From Methanobacteriota archaeon (GTDB lineage: Archaea > JAADCQ01 > Methanopyri > Methanopyrales > Methanopyraceae): 64,000 nt of DNA. Of the stretch, positions 10,833 through 18,658 are shown piece by piece (the stretch's first letter is position 1; each line of letters begins with the position of its first letter). The stretch lies in assembly GCA_027064425.1 (NCBI GenBank), contig JAMOPO010000027.1:62001-126000 (forward strand). The letters run 5' to 3'. A program made the position numbers and the translations under genes. The notes under the pieces are model-generated. The model searched no databases and had not been told where the DNA came from. It worked only from the letters and a program-made list of their open reading frames with translations.

Positions 10833-12073
10833 GCCCGCTCCACGGTGCAGAAGATGACCTTGAGATACTGGGTGTCCGGGTTGCCGGGGACGACGGGGTG
10901 GCACGGAGGCTGCCCGCGGATGGGCCCGAGCATCCGGAGCCGCAGCCCGCGGCGCCGGGCCGCCTCGGACACGACCCGGATGAAGTCGTCCGGCTCGAGG
11001 AAGTGGCTGCAGGAGCAGGTGACGAACAACCCGCCCTCCTTAACCAGCCCCAGGGCCTTGTAATTCACGTCGAAGTAGGCCCGCTTGCCCCGCTCGATGT
11101 GGTCCCGGGACGTGATGAAGGCGGGCGGGTCAAGGATCACCACGTCGAACTGCTCGTCGCGCCTCTCAAGCTTCTCGAGCAGGGAGAACGCGTCTCCTAC
11201 CAGGAACTTGACCCGGTCCCGGACGTCGTTCAGTGTGGCGTTCTCGTACGCGGCCTGCACGATCCGGTCGAACTTCTCGATCCCGACGACCTCCTCAGCG
11301 CCTCCCACGGCCGCGTGGATGGCGAAGCAGCCCACGTAGGAGAACACGTCCAGCACGCGGTCGCCCTCCTCTACGAGCCGCTGCACCTCGCCGCGGTTGT
11401 CCACCTGGTCGATGTAAAATCCGGTCTTCTGACCTCGCTCGGCGTCCACGTAGAACCGCACGTCGTACTCCGTAACGATCGTGCAGGACTTCTCCTCGCC
11501 GGCGACGGGCCGTTTTCGAACCTCCATCCCCAGCTGGCGGCGCTTCCGGGAGTCGTTTTTCTCGTACAGCGTTTCGACGTCCAGGATCTCCAGCAGCTCC
11601 TCGGCGTGCCGGAGGACGATCTTCTCCATTGCGGGACACGTCGTTTGGAACACGGCCATATCGTTGAACTTGTCGATGATCAGGCCGGGGAGGGCGTCCG
11701 CCTCCGAGAACACGACTCGCATGTGGTTCCGGTGCCGGTCCACGCGCCAGCGTTTCCGCTCCCGGTACCGCTCTCGGATCCGCTCCAGCACGATCTCTTC
11801 GGGGGAGCGGTCCGGGTACTCCCCCTCGGAGTCGAAGATCCGGGCGATGATGCCGGGAGAGCGGCCGCTGCGGATGTCCCGATCCGAGGCCTGGGCGAAG
11901 GCGTGGCCCAGAAACTCCCCGCTACCCGTCTCGATGCGGACGATGTCTCCAGCCTGAAACCTGCCCCTAATCCTTCGGACCGCCGGGGCGAAGACGGACA
12001 GGGCGCCCGACTTGATGGCCTCCCGGGCGCGCTTATCGACGACGATGGTGGGCAGCCGGCTCGTGCTCGTGAT
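10829..12073 (-). CDS. PUA-domain class I SAM-dependent RNA methyltransferase (RlmI/RlmK type), non-canonical start
   Basis: The catalytic part has VLDVFSYVGCFAIHA (SAM site), VGIEKFDR, VILDPPAF and VTCSCSHF, which match RlmI-type 23S rRNA cytosine-5 methyltransferases. Upstream of the first GTG (11791) the frame stays open for 98 more codons after a TGA at 12116-12118 and encodes a PUA-like domain (LPTIVVDKRAREAIKSG and GEFLGHAFA blocks), so the gene must begin there. No ATG, GTG or TTG exists in that stretch. An ATC at 12073, 9 bases after GGGGGA, is the best candidate, giving 414 residues. It follows queC. Confidence 0.8.
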   Translation of the reverse strand: MTSTSRLPTIVVDKRAREAIKSGALSVFAPAVRRIRGRFQAGDIVRIETGSGEFLGHAFAQASDRDIRSGRSPGIIARIFDSEGEYPDRSPEEIVLERIRERYRERKRWRVDRHRNHMRVVFSEADALPGLIIDKFNDMAVFQTTCPAMEKIVLRHAEELLEILDVETLYEKNDSRKRRQLGMEVRKRPVAGEEKSCTIVTEYDVRFYVDAERGQKTGFYIDQVDNRGEVQRLVEEGDRVLDVFSYVGCFAIHAAVGGAEEVVGIEKFDRIVQAAYENATLNDVRDRVKFLVGDAFSLLEKLERRDEQFDVVILDPPAFITSRDHIERGKRAYFDVNYKALGLVKEGGLFVTCSCSHFLEPDDFIRVVSEAARRRGLRLRMLGPIRGQPPCHPVVPGNPDTQYLKVIFCTVERA

Positions 12074-12089
12074 GGTCGCGAGTCCCCCG

Positions 12090-12779
12090 TTACCTGGCGT
12101 ACCTCGTTGGGTCCTTCACACCCGCCTCCCGGAAGGCGCGCCGTCGGTGGTAACAGGACTCGCACTCACCGCAGTGGACGGGCCGGCCATCCTCCCACTC
12201 CGGGTTGTAACAGCTCACGGAGTGTTCCATGGGGGCGTCGAGCTCGTCCCCGAGCTTAACGATACCGGGCTTGTCCAGGTCCGCGAGCGGGCTGTGGAGC
12301 TCGGGCTCTGAGGGGAGCCCGGCCTTCAGGGCCTCGGCCGCGGCCTCGGCGAACTCCTTCGCGTTGTCGGGGAACCGCTCCGCCTCCTCCGCGTTGATCC
12401 CCCAAACGATGTGGAACTCGTCGTCCTCACCCTCCAGGTAGAGCTGGTCGCACAGGGCCGCGGCCACTCCGAGTAGGTTCCAGTTCCTGGCGGGGAGCCA
12501 GTTGGCGGAGAGATCCTCCGGGCCGGCCTCCCGGGGTAGACCGCCGACGAAGAGGGGGTTGTCGGGGCAGAGGCGACGGAGCCAGAACGTTCCGAGCGCC
12601 CGGAACTCAGCGCCGACCGCGTCCGCGATCTTTTCGGCCGCGCGCCGCTCGATGGGGGCGTTCCGCTGGCCGTAGTCAACGAAGAGGCAGATCACCCGGC
12701 CGCTCAACTCCTCGACCGCCCACTTGGAGATGACGCTCGAGTCCAGACCCCCGCCGCAGAGGACGATCGCGGTGGCCAT
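12090..12779 (-). CDS. queC: 7-cyano-7-deazaguanine synthase (QueC)
   Basis: QueC makes preQ0, the base that archaeal TGT (tgtA near 63 kb) inserts into tRNA position 15 on the way to archaeosine. The 229 residues start with the PP-loop CGGGLDSSV, where the usual SGG is CGG, and end with the zinc site C-x7-CGECESC. Length is normal for the family. It lies 12 bases downstream of the free-standing glutamate synthase GXGXG gene and directly upstream of the methyltransferase, within a long minus-strand run. Confidence 0.92.
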   Translation of the reverse strand: MATAIVLCGGGLDSSVISKWAVEELSGRVICLFVDYGQRNAPIERRAAEKIADAVGAEFRALGTFWLRRLCPDNPLFVGGLPREAGPEDLSANWLPARNWNLLGVAAALCDQLYLEGEDDEFHIVWGINAEEAERFPDNAKEFAEAAAEALKAGLPSEPELHSPLADLDKPGIVKLGDELDAPMEHSVSCYNPEWEDGRPVHCGECESCYHRRRAFREAGVKDPTRYAR

Positions 12780-12791
12780 GCCGGCCCCCTC

Positions 12792-13463
12792 CTAGCCGTA
12801 GAAGGGCCGCTTCTCCTTGGGCACGATCTTGGTCAGGGAGCGAAGGTCGTCCTTGGTGACCTCGAAGTCGTACTTCTTTACGAGCTCGTAAACCTTCCCG
12901 ATGTCCTCCTCGTCCGGTTCCACGACCTTGGCGTTCTTGCCCAGGTCCTCCACCTCGCCCAGGACGTAGATCTCACCGCGGAGCATGCTCTCGCCGGTGT
13001 AGGAGCCGGCGTCTCCGAGCACCACGATCGTGCCACCCATCATGTACATCCCGGTCATGATCTCGACGTCTCCGCCGATGATTACGGTGCCGTTCTTCAT
13101 GATCTGACCGACGCGGGAGCCCGCGTCACCTCGCACGACTACGGTCCCGCCGTACATTCCCTGTCCCACGCCGTCCCCGGCGTGCCCCTCAATGACGATC
13201 TCTCCCTTGGTGACGTTGTCCCCCGGGTACCAGCCGGCGTTGCCCTTCACCAGGATCCGCGGGCCGTGGATCATCGTGCCGACGTAGTACCCGACGCTGC
13301 CCTCGATGATCACCTCCACCTCCTCGACCAGGCCTGCCGCGATGTAGTGCTTCGCGCCCGGGTTCTTCAGGATGATCCGGTCGTAGTCGGGGGCGTAGGT
13401 CTTCAGCGCGCTGTTGATGTCGCGCGGTTCCTTGCCCTTGCAGTCGATCACCTTCTCCTTCAC
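12792..13463 (-). CDS. Glutamate synthase GXGXG (alpha-3) domain protein
   Basis: The GTG at 13463, overlapping the previous stop as GTGA, gives 223 residues; longer readings lack similarity. The body is a right-handed beta-helix of repeated G-x-x-x-G units such as EGHAGDGVGQGMYGG and RGDAGSRVGQIM. This is the stand-alone version of the C-terminal structural domain of glutamate synthase large chain, as found in methanogens and in GlxC-type proteins. The amidotransferase partner lies just upstream, but the FMN synthase domain is not in this cluster. Confidence 0.88.
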   Translation of the reverse strand: MKEKVIDCKGKEPRDINSALKTYAPDYDRIILKNPGAKHYIAAGLVEEVEVIIEGSVGYYVGTMIHGPRILVKGNAGWYPGDNVTKGEIVIEGHAGDGVGQGMYGGTVVVRGDAGSRVGQIMKNGTVIIGGDVEIMTGMYMMGGTIVVLGDAGSYTGESMLRGEIYVLGEVEDLGKNAKVVEPDEEDIGKVYELVKKYDFEVTKDDLRSLTKIVPKEKRPFYG

Positions 13464-14404
13464 CGACGACCCCCCACCTCGAAGACCTCGTACTCCCCGG
13501 GCTCGATCTGGCTGATGCCCTCGATCTCCTCCCCGAAGATCCGGCGCAGGGCGACCTCCTCGGACGAGATGCCGATCGTGCCGTCCTTGCCGTACCCGAT
13601 GACGCCCGGTCTCAGGCCGAGCGGGTCCCGAGCGACGGCGATGGCGTCCGGGGTGCTGATGATGAAGCAGAACGGGCCGTCCAGCTCCCGGATGGCCTCC
13701 TCCATCGCCTCCTCGAGCGAGTAGCCGTTCATGAGCTTGTCCGCGATGTAAACCACGATGCACTCCGAATCGTTGTCAGTCTTGAACTTGTAGCCTTTCA
13801 TCTCCAGGAGCTCTCGAATGGAGTAGTAATTGGTGATCTGGCCGTTGTGCACCACGGCGATGTTCGGGACGAGGTAGCTCTGGAACGGGTGCGCGTGGTA
13901 CCGGTCGACCACGGACTCCGTGGAGAAGCGCACGTGCCCGATCCCGTGCGTGCCCGTGAGATCCTCCACCCCGTACTGCGACGAGACCTCCACCGCCTTG
14001 CCAACGTCCTTGAGGATCTCGAACCCCTGACCCGCGCTGAGCACGGTGATGCCGGCCTCGTCCTCGATCTTGCGGGTCACCTCGGCGAGCTCCCGCTGCC
14101 CCTCCTCGCCCGCCGGGATGCCCTTCACGAAGACGCGGTAGACGACGGTGCCGCCGTCCTCGGTCAGCCGCTCGACCTTGGTCACCTTGCGGTCCGGCCC
14201 GAGGCAGTGTTCCACGCTGGAGAGCAGGTCTCGCTCCTCATCGGCGGACAGCTCCAGCACCAGGATCGTGGAGTCCGTGTCCCGGTAAATACCGTAGCCG
14301 GCCGAGTCGGGCCCCCTGTGCTGCATTGCATCGAGCATCTCGGTCAGCAGGTGGCCCACCGAGCCCGGCTCGGGCAGGACTATCCCGGCGATCCCGCACG
14401 TCAA
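13460..14404 (-). CDS. Class II glutamine amidotransferase (GltB domain 1/GlxB type)
   Basis: The TTG start places the catalytic cysteine at residue 3 in MTCGIAG, so removal of two residues would expose it as the N-terminal nucleophile. The 314 residues contain HRGPDSAG, GIGHVRFST, HNGQITN and DNDSECIV, standard Ntn-amidotransferase motifs that bind glutamine and release ammonia. It is the split first domain of glutamate synthase, coupled to the GXGXG gene by a 4-base overlap. An insert of about 100 residues between HRGPDSAG and GIGHVRFST distinguishes it from PurF. Confidence 0.88.
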   Translation of the reverse strand: MTCGIAGIVLPEPGSVGHLLTEMLDAMQHRGPDSAGYGIYRDTDSTILVLELSADEERDLLSSVEHCLGPDRKVTKVERLTEDGGTVVYRVFVKGIPAGEEGQRELAEVTRKIEDEAGITVLSAGQGFEILKDVGKAVEVSSQYGVEDLTGTHGIGHVRFSTESVVDRYHAHPFQSYLVPNIAVVHNGQITNYYSIRELLEMKGYKFKTDNDSECIVVYIADKLMNGYSLEEAMEEAIRELDGPFCFIISTPDAIAVARDPLGLRPGVIGYGKDGTIGISSEEVALRRIFGEEIEGISQIEPGEYEVFEVGGRR

Positions 14405-14419
14405 CCCCGCTCACTCCCG

Positions 14420-15031
14420 TCACACCTTTTCCAGGAAGTAAGCGTGGAGGCGGTGATCGTCCGTCAGCTCCGGGTGGAACGCGGTGGCCAGCAGGTGGTC
14501 CTGCTCCACGGCGACGATGTAGTCACCGTACTCGGCCAGCACGTCCACGTCGTCGGACAGGACCTTGTCCACGGCGGGCGCGCGAATGAACACGGCCCGG
14601 AACTCGCCTCCCTCCAGCCCCTTGATCTCCAGGTCGACCTCGAAGGACTCCCGCTGCCGTCCGAACGCGTTCCTCACCACGCGGACGTCCATCAGGCCCA
14701 GCAGGGGCTGCTCGATGTCCACCTTAGTCCCGGGGTGCGCCTGCGGCACGACCTCCCGGGCCAGCAGCACCATGCCCGCGCACGTTCCCATGATCGGGAC
14801 CTCGGACTCCGCGAGCTCCAGCAGCGGCTTGACGAGCCCGTGCCGCTCCATCAGCTTGCCGATGGTCGTGCTCTCCCCACCCGGTAGTACGACCGCGTCC
14901 ACCCCCTCGAGGTCCTCAGGGTACCGGGCCCAGACCACCTCAACGTCCTCGCCCAGCTCCTCGCCCGCGCGCTCGAGCGCCCACTCATGCTCCTCCACGT
15001 CACCCTGCACGGCTATCACGGCCACCTTCAC
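14420..15031 (-). CDS. pdxT: Pyridoxal 5'-phosphate synthase, glutaminase subunit
   Basis: PdxT supplies ammonia to PdxS for vitamin B6 synthesis. The 203 residues contain LPGGESTTIGKL, the nucleophile cysteine in GTCAGMVLLA, and the His/Glu pair in AFHPELTDD. All catalytic residues are present. The partner pdxS is not in this window. The gene sits between the glutamate synthase amidotransferase and a hexapeptide-repeat protein, with 12 to 16 bases on each side. Confidence 0.95.
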   Translation of the reverse strand: MKVAVIAVQGDVEEHEWALERAGEELGEDVEVVWARYPEDLEGVDAVVLPGGESTTIGKLMERHGLVKPLLELAESEVPIMGTCAGMVLLAREVVPQAHPGTKVDIEQPLLGLMDVRVVRNAFGRQRESFEVDLEIKGLEGGEFRAVFIRAPAVDKVLSDDVDVLAEYGDYIVAVEQDHLLATAFHPELTDDHRLHAYFLEKV

Positions 15032-15043
15032 GGCGACACCCCC

Positions 15044-15994
15044 CTAGATCTCGCTCAACTTACCCCCCACTCGACGGTAGTACCGTGAGCCGCGAGCGCG
15101 CAGCGGCCCGGTCACGGCCTCGTCGCTCAACCTGCCGCTGCGGATCACCACGTCGCGACCGTAGCGCTTGGGACAGTCTAAAATGCACGCGACGACGCGC
15201 TCGTGCTCCTCCAGCAGGAGCTCCCGCACGCGATCCACCACCCGCTCGGGAGGGTTCTTTGAGGAGGCCGCGACCCCGTAGAATTTCACGTTTTCCACCT
15301 CGAACTCCCCCCACTCGACCTCGCCACGAAACCTCCCCAGCGCGCGCATGAGCCGCTCCATCAGGGAGCGGTCCCACGTGATCGCGCTGAGGTTGACGCC
15401 GCGGGACTCCACCGCCCCGACGGTCTCCCACCCGGTATCCTCGCCCCGCGTGACCGCCCGGACCTGCGCGATCGTTTCCTCCCCACCCACGAACGCGTTC
15501 CCGCTGATCCGCACCACCTCACCGGAGTACTCCGCGGGCCGACCCATCACCACGGTGTAATCGTCCACGTCCTCCTCCACCACCGAGCCCGCCCCCACGA
15601 CCGCGCCGTCGCCCACGCGCACGCCGCCGTAGATGACCACCCGCATGCCGATGAAGCAGTCGTACCCCAGGACCGCCCGCTCCCCGCCCACCACGCCGAC
15701 CAGCGACCCGTCCCCGATGAACGCGTCGTTCCCCACCTCCGCTCGCACCACCGAGAACGGGGAGATGCTGGCGCGCTCGCCCACGTCGGAGTCGAACACG
15801 CGGCAGAACCCGTAGATGGCGGCCTTCCGCCGGATGACCACGCCCGGCCCGATCTCCGCGTACGCGCCGATCTCCGCGGTCACGTCGGCCAGATTGTCGC
15901 CTATGATCCGGACGCCCTCGTCCAGGATCGCCGGGTGACGGTACTTGTCGTCCTCCCGCAGGGGCCGCAGTCGCTCCCGCTTATCCCTCCTCAT
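15044..15994 (-). CDS. Left-handed beta-helix (hexapeptide repeat) protein, gamma-carbonic-anhydrase-like, with extra C-terminal domain
   Basis: Residues 20 to about 155 form imperfect hexapeptide repeats, for example [15 protein letters not shown] and [13 protein letters not shown], ending in [11 protein letters not shown], a common closing segment of gamma-carbonic-anhydrase or acetyltransferase-like trimers. The three zinc histidines expected of a carbonic anhydrase are not visible in the repeats. A further 160 residues of unrecognised sequence follow, with [18 protein letters not shown] near the end. The start overlaps the Fap7-like kinase gene by 14 bases. Substrate unknown. Confidence 0.7.
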   Translation of the reverse strand: MRRDKRERLRPLREDDKYRHPAILDEGVRIIGDNLADVTAEIGAYAEIGPGVVIRRKAAIYGFCRVFDSDVGERASISPFSVVRAEVGNDAFIGDGSLVGVVGGERAVLGYDCFIGMRVVIYGGVRVGDGAVVGAGSVVEEDVDDYTVVMGRPAEYSGEVVRISGNAFVGGEETIAQVRAVTRGEDTGWETVGAVESRGVNLSAITWDRSLMERLMRALGRFRGEVEWGEFEVENVKFYGVAASSKNPPERVVDRVRELLLEEHERVVACILDCPKRYGRDVVIRSGRLSDEAVTGPLRARGSRYYRRVGGKLSEI

Positions 15995-16577
15995 CCCCCT
16001 CTCCCTCCCGGTACTGCAGGTACCTCTCGATCACGCGCTGGGCCTCCTCGTCCTCCAGCCAGTCCACGTCGTCACCCTCCCGGGACTCCACGGCCTCGAG
16101 CACCCGCTCCGCCACCTCGTCCTCGTCCAGCCCCGTCACGTCCAGCTGGACCACATCCTTCGGCGGCCGCATGGGGTGCCCGCCGGACCTCACCTCCACC
16201 GCCTCCCCGTAGCAAACTCCCACGAACTCCGCCTCCAGGTTCTCCGCGATCTTGCGCGGGGAGTAGCCCTTCTTCTTCAGCCGCCGCTCGAGCTCCCGGG
16301 GGTGCAGCCGCAGCACGATCACCAGGTCCACCGGCATGAGGTGGGCGTAGTGCGACTCGACGAACGCCGGATCGGACTCCGGCTCCCACTCCTCCACGTA
16401 CCGCTCCAGCGCGTGCAGGTCCACCACGCGCGCCTGACGCTCCTCGTCCTCCTCCAGCAGCGCGTCGATCTCCCTCGCCACCCGGTTGAGATGCAGCACA
16501 TCGTACCCCCTGCGCCGCAGCACCTTGCCCACGGTCGTCTTGCCGACCCCGGGAGTTCCCGTGATCGCCACCTTCAC
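15981..16577 (-). CDS. Fap7/AK6-like adenylate kinase
   Basis: The 198 residues start with the Walker A motif [14 protein letters not shown] at residues 5-18, and contain [16 protein letters not shown], which is the lid region of Fap7/hCINAP-type kinases, then [14 protein letters not shown]. In archaea these proteins aid maturation of the small ribosomal subunit by acting on uS11; the same fold has adenylate kinase activity. The C-terminus is very acidic. It is followed with overlap by the hexapeptide protein and preceded by a radical SAM gene. Confidence 0.83.
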   Translation of the reverse strand: MKVAITGTPGVGKTTVGKVLRRRGYDVLHLNRVAREIDALLEEDEERQARVVDLHALERYVEEWEPESDPAFVESHYAHLMPVDLVIVLRLHPRELERRLKKKGYSPRKIAENLEAEFVGVCYGEAVEVRSGGHPMRPPKDVVQLDVTGLDEDEVAERVLEAVESREGDDVDWLEDEEAQRVIERYLQYREGEGDEEG

Positions 16578-16601
16578 GGCGGGCTCGCCCCTTGCGCGGC
16601 T

Positions 16602-17567
16602 CTACCGGTACACCTCCACGCGAAGGCCCTCGTCCCGGAGGATCCGCCTAGCCCGCGCGAGCCCGCCTTCACCCACGGCCTCGGCCCGTCCCCTCGCGGG
16701 CGGTCTCGAAACCGTGTTCAGCTGCACCTCCCGAACCCCCAGCCCGGACAGTAAGCCCGCCAGCTCCCGCAGGTGGTCTGGGCCCGCGTTGGTAACGTCG
16801 CCCACCCGGCAGAGCAGCACCTCCACCGTGACGTCCTCCGAGACCGCCTCCAGCTGCTCCACCAGGTGGTCCAGGGACAGGTCGGGGTGCGGCCGGTTAA
16901 TCCGACGGTACAGATCCTCCCGGGCGCAATCCAAGCTGGCGATGATTCGGTCCAGCTCGGCGGGACACTCCGAGACCCAGGTGGAGTTGGTCAGGATGAC
17001 CAGCTCGGCGCCGGCCCGCTCCACCAGTGGGGCGATTTCCTCCACGACCTCCTCCAAGTTGGCGCACAGGGTCGGCTCCCCCACGCCCGCGAGCGTGACG
17101 GCGTCCGGCCGGCAGTCCCCGAGCGCGGTCCGCAACTCCTCAGCGAGCGTGGTCGGGTCGATCTCAAACCGCTCCTCCGGGGACACGCGCCGCGGGACGC
17201 CGACGCTGCAGTACTCGCAGTCCTGGGTGCACACGCCGCGGGGCAGATCGATGCCTAGGGACTGACCCAGCCGGCGTGAGGGTACGGGCCCGTACACCAG
17301 CGGGCGCCGGGGCGCGCTCTCCAGGGACTCCACCTCCACCTCGACGCCCAGCTTGCGGGCGAGCTTCACCAGGGTGCGGGCGGCGGAGTCCTCACCGCGC
17401 CCCGTGATCCGCAGCTCTCCGGAGTCTCGATCGACCTCGACCTGCTGTCCCGCGGGAGAAACCGCCACCATCCGAGACCCTTGCTCGCGGACCCTCCAGC
17501 CGAGCTCACGCAGCCCCCGCATGAGCCGATCCGGATCCCGGGTTCGACCCGTGAGCACGGTGCTCAC
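16602..17567 (-). CDS. Radical SAM protein of the COG0731 type with an N-terminal extension
   Basis: Residues 1-85 form an unrecognised small domain. The radical SAM core begins at YGPVPSRRLGQSLGID and carries the 4Fe-4S motif CTQDCEYC (CxxxCxxC), then LAGVGEPTL and ILTNSTWV. The PSRRLG signature groups it with uncharacterised archaeal and bacterial radical SAM proteins distantly related to wyosine enzymes. The 321-residue protein overlaps the start of the zinc-ribbon gene upstream by 4 bases. The reaction is not known. Confidence 0.75.
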   Translation of the reverse strand: MSTVLTGRTRDPDRLMRGLRELGWRVREQGSRMVAVSPAGQQVEVDRDSGELRITGRGEDSAARTLVKLARKLGVEVEVESLESAPRRPLVYGPVPSRRLGQSLGIDLPRGVCTQDCEYCSVGVPRRVSPEERFEIDPTTLAEELRTALGDCRPDAVTLAGVGEPTLCANLEEVVEEIAPLVERAGAELVILTNSTWVSECPAELDRIIASLDCAREDLYRRINRPHPDLSLDHLVEQLEAVSEDVTVEVLLCRVGDVTNAGPDHLRELAGLLSGLGVREVQLNTVSRPPARGRAEAVGEGGLARARRILRDEGLRVEVYR

Positions 17568-18256
17568 TCCCGAAGCGCCTCGATCAGGTCCTCAACCTCG
17601 CCCGACCCCAGGAACTCGAACGCGTCGGGATGCTCCCGGCCCAGCTCCCGGTAAACCGTGGCAAAGTCCTCGTTCCGGACGACGTCTTCGAGCACGATCA
17701 CGCGCCGGAGGTTGGGGACGTGCTTCCTGATCGTGTATTTAAACCGCTCCCGCGGGCGACCCCTCAGCTTACGGACCGGATTGTGGGCGACGATCAGGTA
17801 GTCCGGGTCCATGTGCGTGAATATCGAGGACATCTGCGCGCGGATCCCGAAGTCGATTCCCGCCTCCATCCCGCACCTGAGGTTGAAGTACGTGTCGTCG
17901 ACGGGCGTCCCCACGGCGACGAACCGCAGGTCCTCACGCAGCTCGTCGACCACGCGCTCCAGGCACTCTGCCGCCCGGTACAGGACCTCGTGGTTGCGGC
18001 GGTCGGTGAGAAAGCACACGGCCACGGCCACCTCAGGACGCCCCGCCGTCAGGTTCCCCCCGCGGCGGCAGCGATCGCAGTACGGGCCGGTGCCGTTCAC
18101 GTAGGGACCCTCCTCCAGCTCCTCTCCCCGGAGGTCGTTGCACCGGGTGCAGTTGCAGTGCGACAGCGGGATCCTGATCAACCGCCCGCAGCCGGCGCAC
18201 CTCCGGATCTTGAAGGAGCCCAAATCCCGAGGGTCGGGCGGGTTCCTGGCGGTCAC
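17564..18256 (-). CDS. Zinc-ribbon protein of unknown function
   Basis: With the GTG at 18256, about 11 bases after a G-rich ribosome site, the protein has 230 residues; a start at TTG 18265 is possible. It begins with two cysteine pairs (CAGC and CNCTRC), then a third knuckle CDRC, consistent with zinc ribbons. The rest includes GIDFGIRAQMSSIFTHMDPD and a basic stretch, with no family I recognise. It overlaps the downstream radical SAM gene by 4 bases, suggesting a shared pathway. Nucleic-acid binding is possible but unproven. Confidence 0.6.
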   Translation of the reverse strand: MTARNPPDPRDLGSFKIRRCAGCGRLIRIPLSHCNCTRCNDLRGEELEEGPYVNGTGPYCDRCRRGGNLTAGRPEVAVAVCFLTDRRNHEVLYRAAECLERVVDELREDLRFVAVGTPVDDTYFNLRCGMEAGIDFGIRAQMSSIFTHMDPDYLIVAHNPVRKLRGRPRERFKYTIRKHVPNLRRVIVLEDVVRNEDFATVYRELGREHPDAFEFLGSGEVEDLIEALRE

Positions 18257-18658
18257 CAGAGACAATTCCCGCCCCCCCCGGTTAGCCGGATCAAGGACGC
18301 CCGAGAGATGAGAACGCGCGGCTAGGGGGCGCCCAGCGGGCCCACCACGAGCCGTGATCGGGCGAGTGCTCGGGGCGAGGGGACGGGTCATTCAGGCTCC
18401 ACGCACGGGCTTCGGGAGATCAGCGGTCGCCGCGCCGCTCGCCGCTTCTCACCGAGCACGCGGCACGCGGAGCGTGGGATGAGCCGTCGACCCCCGGCGC
18501 GATCCACCGGCTCCGCCTCCGAGGCCCGCGCCACGCCTCGAGAGGAGTGATCGGGCGGGTGGAGCGGTCGGGCGCACGACCTTTTTCCGGCCCGAGAGCC
18601 GGCTCGGCAACGGCGGTCCCGATCATCCGCTCACCCTATCTACCGGTCGTCATCGCCC
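18257..18658. other. Gene-free stretch of 402 bases with several GC-rich stem-loops
   Basis: No convincing coding region lies between gatA (stop 18659) and the zinc-ribbon gene (start 18256), although both are on the minus strand and nearly every other gap in this window is under 120 bases. The sequence is very GC-rich, contains dyads such as AGCGGTCGCC around 18420, and includes a strong foldable element at 18547-18626. The part from 18257 to about 18400 could also be an extended N-terminus of the zinc-ribbon protein (frame open to 18391), but its low complexity argues against this. Confidence 0.6.
18547..18626. ncRNA. Candidate structured RNA, strand undetermined
   Basis: An outer 9-pair stem joins GTGATCGGG (18547-18555) to CCCGATCAT (18618-18626), with one G-U pair. 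Inside are two 5-pair hairpins: GGTCG/CGACC (18566-18570 with 18577-18581, 6-base loop) and CCGGC/GCCGG (18587-18591 with 18598-18602, 6-base loop), separated by TTTTT. This is a three-way-junction-like fold in a gap unusual for this genome. It could be a small RNA, or a leader or processing element in the gatA transcript if read on the minus strand. It does not match known RNA families I can recall. Confidence 0.35.

Noticed and set aside
10715-12259. A 514-codon plus-strand frame over the methyltransferase and queC genes
   Set aside because: It is a shadow of two well-supported genes on the other strand and shows no domain or ribosome site.
13464-13763. Longer version of the GXGXG protein starting at 13763
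   Set aside because: The extra 100 residues are an Arg/Gly-rich out-of-frame translation of the amidotransferase gene; GTG 13463 gives the normal family length.
18257-18658. RNase P RNA or SRP RNA in the long gap
   Set aside because: I looked for conserved core strings of archaeal RNase P RNA (such as GAGGAAAGTCC) and the SRP Alu or S-domain motifs on both strands and found none; the gap is also only about 400 bases.
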